This document shows, one piece after another, positions 27,480 to 38,360 of a DNA stretch of 64,000 nucleotides. A program made the translations under genes and the position numbers. Position 1 is the first letter of the stretch. Every line of letters starts with the position of its first letter. Source of the stretch: Archegozetes longisetosus (lineage: Eukaryota; Arthropoda; Arachnida; Sarcoptiformes; Trhypochthoniidae); NCBI GenBank assembly GCA_018873245.2, contig JAEMBT020000009.1, positions 10,311,288 through 10,375,287 on the forward strand, given 5' to 3'. The notes beneath the pieces are model-generated. The model saw nothing but the letters and a program-made list of their open reading frames with translations. It ran no database searches and had not been told where the DNA came from.

Positions 27480-30400
27480 AAGTAAAGAACAGTCTTTGCG
27501 TTCGCTTAAGTCATAAACTAGTTTGAGAGCAGCCCCAAAATCGTTGCCAAGAATTAAATCATTACTTGAGTTTTTAAAGACGTTTGCATTGATGACGAAC
27601 TTCTTATTAATATTACTGGAGTTGAATGTAAGAGACGTTATCCCATTTATCGTAACTTTTTCATTGTTAGCATTAAGGCAATAATGAATTGAAATCTGAG
27701 TGAATTTGAGATTAAGTTTTTAAACTAGTTCTTCACTTATTACTGAAGAAGTAGCGCCCGAATCAATAATTGAGTCAATTGATAGATCATTAATTTTTAC
27801 TTTAATATTTATAAGTTGTTGAGCTTCATGTTTAATAATTTTACCATAAGGGTCATATTCGTACCAATAATTTGGAGAGAAATTGTTATTAGTGTTAGAA
27901 TCAAGATTTATATGTCGAGGATTCGAATAAAAAACCACACTTCGAATCCCTCCTAATTCGAAGCGCTTCTGGCGTTTTCCGAAATAGAAATCAAGTTGGC
28001 GTTTGTAGATAAAAAGCTGCGAAAAGCATTTATTAATTGTTCGTTAGTATTGGTCGTATTCGTAGCGTTGGTTTCGTTTAGAAAGGGTTGAGTTGTTACC
28101 CCTGTATCCATTTGGTCATCATGTAAATCATTATTGTCTTGATTGAGACTATGATTAGGATGACGATTGTTGAATGAGTTTCTTCTATTATTGTTCGAGC
28201 TTTGATTAAATCGTTGTCCTCTCCCTCCACCTCGTCCGGAATTACGAGAACAGTTGCTATTATTGCCACTACTTTGAGTAAAGTTGACTCTTTGTTATGA
28301 TCTATTACTTACGTTGAACACATTTTGTGGATGACTTTGACTTTATCTATTATTTTGCTGATTAGAAGAGTTTAGATTTGAATTTCGGTTTTGATAGTTA
28401 TTATTTGGATTTCCATAATTTAACTGACTTTCGTTTTCATTTCTTGGAGAGTAGCTCAGCTCCTTCTGTTCTGATTCTGAACTAGAACTTGTCTTTCTAA
28501 CCGTCTCTTGGTATGTCCTGCGTTCTAAGGTAAGGCTTGTAATACGCTGTCTTCCGTGCATTTTCCTCTGATCATTGTCGACTTTCGTTTTCATTTCCTC
28601 CATAGACTTGAACAACAACCGTTCTTATGTCAATAAGCTTTCTGTAATACAATATATTGTCGGCATTGAGACATATAGTGTTGACTAATGTCTGTTCACC
28701 AAAATTTGATCAATAATTTGTGAAATTTCTACCATTCGAGTAAAAAAATCGCCAGCGGTCTTGAAATGCCATCTTTTTGTACTGTTGAGTTCCCAAACTT
28801 GTGAAACTCTGTGTTCCCTCCATGGAATTGAATTAGGGCTTCTTTAGCTTCAGTCCAACTTAATGGTAAGTCGTATCCGATTTGACTTTCAAGTATTACA
28901 GCAGCGGAGCCCTCGAAGGCTTTCCATATTCGTGTAACCAAATATCTTCAGGCCATCCATTGATCTGCAAATATTTTCGAAGCTTTGATTCCACGTTCTC
29001 AATTCTGATGAGTTACCTCCTGTCCATGGCTTCGTTCTTTTGATATAGGATTTGAAATTTGGAATGCTTTGATTATTATTTCTAGGGATGTGCAGCGACG
29101 GCTATAATACAAGGAAATTTCGGCGGTTATTAGGGAATAAAAATTAAGTCAATTCAGGAATAATTCGGGAATAAAATTTAATGTAAAATTGGGCATTCAG
29201 TAGGCAATGCAAGCTTGAATGTTACGTTAACACTTTACTTGTTGTCACTTCATTTGAACTTTCGTTTAATTCAGAACAAAAGTACAGCTTTTGTTTAAAT
29301 TCATTGGTAAATATGAGTCAAAGATAACTAGTCTCTTGGGTATAACAATCTGATGAACTGCATATTATACTTTAAATAAGTACTCAAATTTACAGGTTCT
29401 GCTTATACGTGAAATTACAAAATTTTAAAATTTCGACAAATTTAAAAGTGCGGACTATAGTCGAGAATTTTGTTAATTTTACAAAATTAAGGATAATATT
29501 TGGTAATTTCGGGAAGAAAGTAGTAGTTTTGGAAATTCGGTATGAAATAGTCAGATTCGGGAAGAACGGGAAAAATGTTTTGCGTTAATTATGCTTGGTT
29601 AATATTAAATTGTGTCTATGGTAACGTTTAAGGGCATTCGGACTAATCCAAAATTTTCGGTAAGGACCGCCTCTGCACATCTCTAATTATTTCCAACTAG
29701 TACCTGGGCCAATGCTTGAGCTATTAGTCCCAAATCTGGTTGTATTAGATTTATTGGTGCACTTATTGCTGCACTTGTAGGAGTTGTTGTGGTAACAACT
29801 GTTGTAAGTGGAAATCAGTTGTACGTATTGAGGTAGTAAATGACGGAATACTTGTTGAAGGAACTGTAGTTATAGGTGTCGAAGTCGGTATCTGTTCTGA
29901 AAACGGATAACTTAAAGAAAACGTTTACATACCCGGTGGATTAGAGACAGGAACCTGTGAATACAAAGCAGGAATACTTGATGAGTGACTTAAATTCGTT
30001 TTTGAAGCGATAACAGTGACTGTTTTAAAATCATTTATATCTTCATATTTATAAATTCTGTTCTCATTTCTGTCATAAATGTTAATAAATCATTTGTATT
30101 TATAGTTTTTTCTGATGATTGTGTAAAAGTTATTCCAGTTAATGAGCTTCCTAAGTATCTGGTCCTATTTTGATTGATGTCAAAGTTTGTATCTCGTTTT
30201 GTGGATCGTTTGAAGCAATGTTTGGTGACTTATTATCGGCTATTTGGCAATCGTAATCCATAATAATATCGTTCAATTCCTTATTTAACTTTTGTTTAGT
30301 CTTTTCTGTCCGAGCTTGTTTAAAAATTATACAATTAATTGCTTCTTTTCAAATATTTGTTCATCAGAATATTGTCGAATTCGTTCAATAAAATTTTCCA

Positions 30401-30540
30401 TCAAAACATTGTCTAAAGACATATTATCTATCTTCTGGAGCAATTCTTGCACTCTATTGCAAGTTATTTGTTTTGAAATTTCCCGGAGGTGAGCGTTGAT
30501 ATACGTCTTCATAAATTGCTAATTGGCTTATATAATAATT
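27480..30540 (-). pseudogene. Degenerate retroelement Gag-protease region
   Basis: Minus-strand remains of a retrotransposon polyprotein. From 5' to 3': a Gag-like helical part (28729-29040 and weaker pieces up to about 30.5 kb), an Asn/Gln-rich and RGGGRG-containing Gag tail (28150-28620), and an aspartic protease with IIDSGATSSV (27720-27790) and the second motif DLILGNDF (about 27535). Several stops and frameshifts, one between the two protease motifs. No zinc knuckle, reverse transcriptase, integrase or LTR was seen, so it is truncated beyond the protease. Interrupted by an hAT-like element at 29083-29685. Clan (Ty3 or Bel-Pao) cannot be decided. Confidence 0.7.
29083..29685. mobile_element. 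Non-autonomous hAT-like element, 603 bp (TIR TAGRGATGTGCAG)
   Basis: TIRs TAGGGATGTGCAGCGACGG and, from the other end, TAGAGATGTGCAGAGGCGG. Perfect 8-bp target duplication ATTATTTC at 29075-29082 and 29686-29693. Inserted into the retroelement Gag remnant and thus younger than it. Non-coding interior. Confidence 0.93.
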
Positions 30541-31386
30541 TCCTCAAACTTTCAAGAGTGTCTCTCGTAATTCTTGCCTCAATTTTTTAACATTGATAGT
30601 GTAATTTACATTATAGGCTTCTCGAACAAATAACATTTTATTTCCAGGTTGTAAAACTATGTGCCAATAAGTTTGAGCTAACTTTAAAATTTCATCGACA
30701 TTGTCTTTACTTATCGATGACTTTTCTCATCGATAGTGTTCCATGATTTGTTTGTCTTCATGACTTTTTTGTTATTCAAAACCACTTGTTTCTACATAAC
30801 TATCCATAACGTTTATTTGGCTGTCATTCCATTTTGAATTATTACAAGATTTTCGAGGACTATGTTTTACAGACATTATATTTTGCACGTAAGGTTCAAT
30901 GAATGTTCTGTTTTATAATAAAATTCAAAATTCAAGTCAATTCGCGATGATTAGCAAATAATTCGTTGAATTTACGCCTCCATCACTGTGGCCTTTAAGG
31001 ATCGCATCCCAGACTTAGAGCCGCTATATCGTAACAATTGACCAATACACTCAGTTGCAAATATCATTTTTAAATGTCTAAGATTGTATTTAATCCATCA
31101 ATTCACATTTCAAACTATGATATTTATTAACGCGCTAACACAAGTTATATAAAACACTCAACTCTTCCATTATATGACGACAGCTTGCATATTAAAAAAA
31201 GTATATCTTAAGTTTCGATTTACTTAAACTGAGTAGGACACGTAAAAACATGCATTTTTGCCCCGTTTCCACTATTAACTGTCTTTTTTATACTAAACCT
31301 CAGTAGTACATCAACTTTTACATCATTAGTTCGAAACTTATTAAATGTTCTAATAAATGTGTAGTTGATGTGTTACAGTATGTGAT

Positions 31387-34209
31387 TTATTGAAGCTGAC
31401 GTAGTCGGTATAAACGAGTCGAACGATTATTTTCAGGAGATTTAAAATTAGCGCCCTTTTCTACAAGATATTTCACTACATCTAGGCGATCGCTCTCATC
31501 AGCTATATGTAAATCCATTAAGTCAAAATTTTCAAGCTGTTTAAAATAAGCTCTTTCTTTTGTAATATATTCCAATAAATATAAATAACCACTTCGAGCA
31601 GCTCCGTGTAAAGGAGTCGAGCCATATTTGTCGGGAGATTTGAAGTCAGCGCCCTTTTCTACAAGATATTTCACTATATCTAGCCGACCACTTCGAGCAG
31701 CTTTGTGTAAAGGAGTCGAGCCATATTTGTTTGGAGCCTTGAAGTCAGCGCCCTTTTCTACAAGATATTTCACTACATCTAGCCGACCACTTCGAGCAGC
31801 TTTGTGTAAAAGAGTCGAGCCATTATTGTTGGTAGCCTTGAAGTCAGCGCCCTTTTCTACAAGATATTTCACTATATCTAGCCGACCACTTCGAGCAGCT
31901 TTGTGTAAAGGAGTCGAGCCATATTTGTTTGGAGCCTTGAAGTCAGTGCCCTTTTCTACAAGATATTTCACTACATCAATATGGCCACTTTCAGCAGCTT
32001 TGTGTAAAGGAGTCGAGCCATATTTGTTTGGAGCCTTGAAGTCAGCGCCCTTTTCTACAAGATATTTCACTACATCTAGCCGACCACTTCGAGCAGCTTT
32101 GTGTAAAAGAGTCGAGCCATTATTGTTGGTAGCCTTGAAGTCAGCGCCCTTTTCTACAAGATATTTCACTACATCAATATGGCCACTTCGAGCAGCTTCG
32201 TGTAAAGGAGTCGAGCCATATTTGTCGGGAGATTTGAAGTCAGCGCCCTTTTCTACAAGATATTTCACTACATCAATATGGCCACTTTCAGCAGCTTCGT
32301 GTAAAGGAGTTGAGCCATATTCGTTTGGAGATTTGAAGTCAGCGCCCTTTTCTACAAGATATTTCACTACATCTAGCCGACCACTTCGAGCAGCTTTGCG
32401 TAAAGGAGTCAAACCATCATAGTCTGGAGATTTGAAGTCAGCGCCCTTTTCTACAAGATATTTCACTACATCAATATGGCCACTTTCAGCAGCTCCGTGT
32501 AAAGGAGTCAAATCATCATAGTCTGGAGATTTGAAGTCAGCGCCCTTTTCTACAAGATATTTCACTACATCAATATGGCCACTTTTAGCAGCTCGGTGTA
32601 TAGGAGTAGAGCCATATTTGTCGTTAGCATTAAGAATAACGAAAAATTCCTCCGGTGATATTTGATAGTTGATCTTTTTTTTGAATTTATTTTCTAAATA
32701 TGTCAAGATAGACTCAATTGTTTTGTAACAATTATTCTCCGCAAGTAAATGCATTAGAGTTTGTTCACTTCGACCTTTTTTTGCACGACGAAAATACTGA
32801 TCAATAATATTTTCATATTTACATGCATAATCCCAAATAGCTATAACGTGCACGTAATTATTTTCCTTTTCAAACCCATTATTTACCATTTCTAAAGCTT
32901 TTGTTAAAGTTTTTTCTTCTTCATTTTCTTGATGCAACCATATTCTTATTATTAATTGTACTAATCTGTGTATGCTAGCTACTCCTTTTTCTACATTAAT
33001 CATTGAGTATTGGTGAAGTAACCCAACAGCACCCCATAGTGTGTCTTCATCTTCTACAAGTCTTGAAAACAGTTCCTTAATTTCAACCTTATCAGGAGCA
33101 AGATAAGCCATTATGTTTAAAACACTCAATGCTTCTTCCCCATACATTTTTTGCTCAATGTTTTCGAGTGTGACTTTCCACGTTATTAGAGTTGTTTTAG
33201 CATAACGATCATCAATATAAATAACCTCAAAATCAAGTAGAGTTTCTGATTTTTTTTCATACACTTCAAGATAATCACTGATTTTAAATTCATTTCTATC
33301 ACGAAGATTCGATTTTCTTCTATCTTTGATATATGATGTTGCTTGTCTCAGAGCTAAAGGAAAATATTGCAATTTTTCTGCCAATTGGTTTACTTCTGTT
33401 TCTTGCAAATTATTTATTACATCTTCTAAGGCTTTTCTAATAAATTGTGCAGCTGTCTCTGGAGGTAATACACCTAATTCAATCACCTTTATTTTTTCAA
33501 CCTCTTCTATTACCCATTTTCGATTACGTGAAGTTATCAAAACATAAGGCTTGTTATCATCAATATCTAAATTGAAAAAAGAAGGTAGAAATTGACAAAT
33601 ACTTCTGAACTCCTCTGCATTATCAAAAGTAAAAAGACTTTTCCCATCCTGAAAGTATTTATATATGTCACAGACAATGGATCTTATGTCCCTTTCCTGC
33701 TCGTTTTCATCTCTCTTGAGTGTTATAGGAACTTTCAGCTTTCCAGTAGCTAATCGATGGAACGAATTTTTGATACTTTCTTGTGTTTCAGCATTAATCC
33801 ATATAATATTTTCGTCATAAAATTCTCTGTAATCATAAGCGTACTTTCGTGCTAATTCACTTTTTCCTATGCCTCCTAAGCCACTAATAGTGGTGACTTG
33901 TGATACTACTACTCGTCCACTTTTTTTTTGTAATTCATTGTGTATATCTTTCAATTCATCATCTCTTCCAATGAAAGATTTCACTGGTTTCCTTAGATCA
34001 AACAGAATAGGTCTCTTTTCTGAAGTTGCTTGCTGACCTTCAGAAGTTTGAGTAATGTAAACATTTTTTATACCATTCACTTCTACATTATTGTCTCTGG
34101 CGGAAGTTCCTGGACCGTTGAATCCAGTCACTTTAATATTGTAACTTTGAGAGAATATAAGAAATCAATTATAGGTGACCATTTTTCATGTTATAACATA
34201 CCTAGTCAT
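31387..34209 (-). CDS. NB-ARC ATPase with ankyrin repeats, NLR-like (2 exons, 921 aa)
   Basis: Exon 1 (34209-34202) encodes ATGACTAG; after a 57-base intron (34145-34201) exon 2 runs 34144-31387. Order: a short N-terminal tail with paired motifs NNVEVNG and KNVYITQ (about 21-35), NB-ARC from about 60 with P-loop GLGGIGKS (91-98), Walker B LFTFDNAE (about 173-179), TSRNRKW sensor (207-213) and PLAL (265-268), a winged-helix part with SIHRLVQ (MHD-equivalent, about 393), a helical spacer, and about 12 ankyrin repeats from about 512 to the C-terminus. NB-ARC proteins are ATP-switched scaffolds of cell death and immunity (Apaf-1, CED-4, plant NLRs). Animal genomes more often carry NACHT types, so this one is notable. 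It has an intron and host-like base composition. No CARD, DED or TIR domain is visible. Same strand as the caspase genes 8-26 kb away. Confidence 0.9.
31600..32620 (-). repeat. 99-bp tandem repeats coding for ankyrin units
   Basis: About ten 33-codon units are nearly identical at DNA level, so they expanded or were homogenised recently. The unit reads GSTPLHKAARSGRLDVVKYL and variants. Two types alternate at variable positions (KYGSTPLH and NNGSTLLH; SGHID and SGRLD), and a block of several units appears copied. The last two repeats, toward the C-terminus, are diverged. The opposite strand stays open through the array only as a by-product of the repeat. Confidence 0.93.
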
Positions 34210-34924
34210 ATTTGTTAAAATGCAGCAATTCCTATTATTACCCACTTGTTTTTATAATGTATTGAAGAATAAACAAGAATAATTTAGAGTTTAAGTATAA
34301 CAAGATATAATTTTGACGTAAATATTTAAATATTCTTAGGAAGTAAAAATACTATTCCATCAACTTTCAAAAATAAAATACCTGAAAATTGTAAGATTTC
34401 AGTTTCTTTGATGAGCACACTAGCGATCATACATCTATAGAAACCATAATGGTATCAAGAAGTTTATCTATTTATACTTAATAATTAAATAGAAACCAAT
34501 AGTTTATTGACATATACTTAAGAGATAAAGTTGTCAACAAAATTACAGGATCTAATGATAATTTTTTTCATTAAATCGTCTTGAGTACACTTCACAAATG
34601 CTTTTACATGGAAGTTTAAGTCTCTCGTGCTATTAAACAAAATTTTCAAATTGGGAATTAAAAATTTTTCGTGATTGTGTTTTGGGATTGTTTTACAAAG
34701 ATAAACGTGGACTAATTTAGGGAGAGTGACCTTGTATTGGTATACAATATATGAGTGCCCAAGATTAAGTAGAAGCTAGAGTATGAGGATAACCAAGTTC
34801 CCGGATTTAACTAATATATTTAAGATGCTTGTTAAATTTAGCTATATAGTTTTAGGACCAAAGAATTCTAAAGGTAAATGCTCCGAACCTATTAGCACTC
34901 CTTTCATTCAGGGTCACCCAAATG
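34210..34924. other. Region upstream of the NB-ARC-ankyrin gene
   Basis: Presumed promoter and leader of the NLR-like gene. AT-rich, with no recognisable element. Confidence 0.5.
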
Positions 34925-35117
34925 ATTCCGTTGAACTAGACTTTACGCGGCCAGAGGTTTTCGACATAAGCTTTGTATACAGATAAACTATAGCTCAAGA
35001 TGAGCTCAAGAATATAAATTTCATTTACCGCAAATGACCAGAACATCGGTAAAGGACTTTCCGAATAATCAAGTATGCCTTGCTAGAAAATTCCTGTATA
35101 ATATTGAATCAAAGAAG

Positions 35118-35666
35118 GGGTATACTTTAGATTACGCCACCCCTAGAATCTTAATAAAATTGATCCCAATAGGGGTTTTTGAGGTCGAGGAGTCCATTTA
35201 AGGTGGTCCCGGATGTCGGAAATCAATACTTCCGGTGAAATTTAAATTTAAAGTTTCTATATTTATTGCGATTTTTAAGTATTTTGTGAGATTAAACAAC
35301 CCAAATGAACACTATTCCGATAAACTGGGGGTTTTCGAGGTCGAGAAATCCATTTAAGCTGGTCTCAGGTGTCGAAAATCAATATTTACGAAGATAAAAA
35401 AATGTAAAATTTGAAAATTCCTGTTAGGTTAGGTTAGGTTATGTAAGGTTAAGTCTAGTTTATTGGAAAATTGTTCATTTGATTTGTTTAACCTCACACA
35501 ACACTTAAAAATCGCAGTATATATAGAAAATTTAAAATTCAAATTTTACCGGAAGTATTGATTTCCGACATCCGGGACCAGCTTAAATGGATTCCTCGAC
35601 CTCGAAAACCCCTATTGGGCTCGATTTTATTAAGATTCTAGGGGTGGCGTATTCTAAAGTATCCCC
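35118..35666. mobile_element. TIR element, 549 bp, with 8-bp target duplication
   Basis: Ends GGGTATACTTTAG and, reversed, GGGGATACTTTAG. The inverted arms run for about 180 bases (shared core CTAGAATCTTAATAAAAT). Target duplication CAAAGAAG at 35110-35117 and 35667-35674. A third partial copy of the arm lies in the middle, followed by a GGTTA-type repeat (TTAGGTTAGGTTAGGTTA, near 35426). GG-starting ends with 8-bp targets do not fit the hAT families here. Superfamily unassigned. Confidence 0.9.
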
Positions 35667-37331
35667 CAAAGAAGTAAGTCCAAAATATATAGGCATCTCT
35701 CCTAATTGTGCACCACGCCAATATGGGCATCAAATCAAAGCTTATGAAGCGTAGCATCAGAGAAAAAAAGAAGTTTTCAAAAATACGATGGCTGAGATAA
35801 GATATGAATTATAAAATATATTTAATATCAAGAATTATTAACTATATTCAAAGAGCTTGTTAGCATTATCCAGAGAATACCAAATGAAAATGAGCTTATT
35901 TAAAGTGACTAGAAGTGTTCTACTTACCTCAGATTTTTATAGTGGCTAGAGGTGCCCCACTTAGAGTCTGCATCAGTGCTTTTAAGGACCAAACAGACAT
36001 CATCCAGGGATGCTGCTGGTCCTGGAACTCAGGTACGTACCTGCCGTACCCAAGATACCAAAGAACCGTCATAATGTGTGCACAGCATCCGATGGTTCTA
36101 AAGCAATTTTTGCTTACTTAGTTCTGACAACAGTACTCGAATATTGCCTCAACACCGGTTTTAGTTATATCTACTAAAACGTAATGAAGGCATAGCCATT
36201 ATCTAAAGAAAAGACTTTTCGATGGCTTTTATATATTTTTTCAAAAGAGATCAAAATACTTTAGTGTCTTTCAATAAGGTTTTTGCTTAATTATTCTTAA
36301 AATAAAGATGATAAATGTTGATTTTTTAGTTTTTAAACGTCAATCTTATGAAACTCATATCTTCTCTCAGCCATCGTATTTTTGAAAACATTTCTTTTTT
36401 AGATTCTACTCTTTACAAGCTATAACTTGGTATCCATATTGGCTTCATGCACGATTGGGCAAAATCTGACTAACTCCTTTCAATTCAAAACGATTGAAAT
36501 GAACAGAATTTTATAGCTCTGGTTTTATATTTTTTGATAAAACTTCAAGAATTAAAAAGAAAGTTGGAAAACGAAGAGTGCTAAATCTTACGGGACCTTG
36601 GCCTAAAATAGTTACTCGATTAACTTATATATTTTTGAAAGTGTCTTGACAAGGAGGAAAAGGTTGTGAAATAACATAGCTTTACGAACATAAGGGATAA
36701 AAGTGAATCCGTACAGTTTTGCAAATCACCTTCTCGCGGTGATGGCGGGTAACAGCCTGGCCCAGGTTAAAGATCCAGGCCAAAAAGCATGCTGGCACGC
36801 CTAAATGCCTACCATGTCCTAATATGGCTTGAGTATCAAAATTTTCACAAAAGTTATTTTTAAGATAATTCATTTAATTCTCAATCAAATCAAATGAAAA
36901 TTTTATAATAAAATAATATTTAAGGTTTAATTTGAAATAAATTGACGACAAGCAGGAGGTCTATGTCCGCAGCCTTACGGACTTTAGTCTTAGCTCTCTT
37001 CATTAGGCTTTGGCACAAGTTTGTGGGTCGATTTCGAGTAATTTTTCTTATTTGGCAAATGAATAACTCAATATTATCGGTCGAAAAATCCCTTCATATA
37101 ACTTTTGCTCAAATGTACTCAAAATCTCTCAGTTGGACGGAGTTGTGGCACATTTGGCGGATTGGCACTTTTGGAGAAACTTTTGTTACAACACTATCAT
37201 AAATTTCTTGAGTTATATTCGCGTAATGAGCCGAGGCCGGGTCTGAACAGAATATATAATTGTCATTGGAATGATATTGGTCTATAAAATCTTCAAGTCA
37301 TGTCAGACATTCTCGAATGTAGACCTCCGCT

Positions 37332-37688
37332 GTGACCTCGACTCATTACACGAATATAACTCAAGAAATTTATGATAGTGTTGTAACAAAAGTTTTGCCA
37401 AAAATTGCCAATCCGCCAAATGTGCCACAACTTCGTCCAACTGAGAGATTTTGGGCACATTTGAGCAAGAAGTTATATGAAGGGGATTTTTCGACCGATA
37501 ATATTGAGTTATTCATTTGCCAAATAAGAAAAATTACTCGAAATCGATCCGCAAACTTGTGCCAAAGCCTAATGAAGAGAGCTAAGACTAAAGTCCGTAA
37601 TGCTGCGGACATAGACCTCCTGCCTGTCGTCAATTTATTTCAATTAAACCTTAAATATTACTTATTTTGTTATAAAATTTTCATTTGA
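37332..37688 (+). pseudogene. C-terminal fragment of a Tc1/mariner-like transposase
   Basis: The frame from 37332 encodes the end of a DDE transposase: PPNVPQLRPTERFWAHLSKK is the typical block before and around the third catalytic acidic residue, followed by a basic helical tail. The N-terminal catalytic part is missing. A mirror copy exists in the left arm of the palindrome (about 36942-37230, minus strand). Confidence 0.75.
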
Positions 37689-38360
37689 TTTGATTTAGAA
37701 TTAAATAAATTATCTTTAGAATAACTTTTGTGACAATTTTGATACTCAAGCCTTAAAACATAAGGGATGGATTGTGCATCGCCCAAGCGATACTCAATGG
37801 GGTCATTAAGGCAAACTGCTTGGCTTCGCAGGTCGAAAACCAGTGGTTTACCGGAGATCCGCCCCTTTTACGCCAAAGGATGAAAATTCTCCCGTATCTC
37901 ATCGAACACCGCTTTAAGCACGCTTATATAAACAACGTTACTTGAAAACAACGTTACTTGAAAACAACGCTAACAAAAATAATGCTGCAATAACAACTTT
38001 TATAATATTTTTATAACAGTTTTAAAAATTTATTGCTTATAATATTAGTATTAATTTATATTAAGCGAGGAATTTCACAACCTTTTCCTCCTTGTCAAGA
38101 CATTTTCAAAAATATATAGTTAATTGGGGTACCACTTTAGGCCAAGGTCCCGTAGGACTTAGCACTCTCCGTTTTCCAACTTTCTTTTTAATTTTTGAAG
38201 TTTTATCAAAAAATATAAAATCAGAGCTATAAAATTATTTACCGATGTTCTGGTCATATGGTGTAAATGGAATTTATATTCTTGAGCTCAGTTTGAGTTA
38301 TAGTTTATTTATATAAAAAGCTTATGTCGAAAATCTCTGGCCACATAAAATCTTGTTCAA

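Larger units (their letters stand above)
34925..38360. mobile_element. Palindromic Tc1/mariner-like composite with nested insertions
   Basis: The outer arms (34925-35055 and 38240-38360) are reverse complements, as are 36510-36672 with 38070-38235, and 36835-37232 with 37336-37765. Both inner arms carry the 3' end of the same transposase gene, plus strand at 37332-37688 and minus strand in the left arm. The centre lies near 37285. Either two elements sit tail to tail, or it is a large foldback derivative. Between 35056 and 36505 the left arm is split by another insertion with its own inverted arms (35680-35800 against 36340-36500), which in turn holds a small TIR element. Confidence 0.8.

Noticed and set aside
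31628..32422. Long open frame of 264 codons on the plus strand
   Set aside because: It is the antisense of the ankyrin repeat array; repeated 99-bp units keep the opposite frame open by periodicity alone.
31387..34209. Bacterial origin of the NB-ARC-ankyrin gene (horizontal transfer from an endosymbiont)
   Set aside because: NB-ARC plus ankyrin occurs in some endosymbionts, but this gene has a 5' intron and host-like composition. Nothing in the window shows transfer; a phylogeny would be needed.
35915..36121. Frame with Trp/Cys-rich stretch in the nested insertion
   Set aside because: No recognisable family and it lies within noncoding transposon DNA; it might be a decayed fragment but cannot be supported.
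36942..37202. Plus-strand frame in the left palindrome arm
   Set aside because: It is the antisense of the transposase fragment; the same frame occurs on the minus strand of the right arm (37370-37633).
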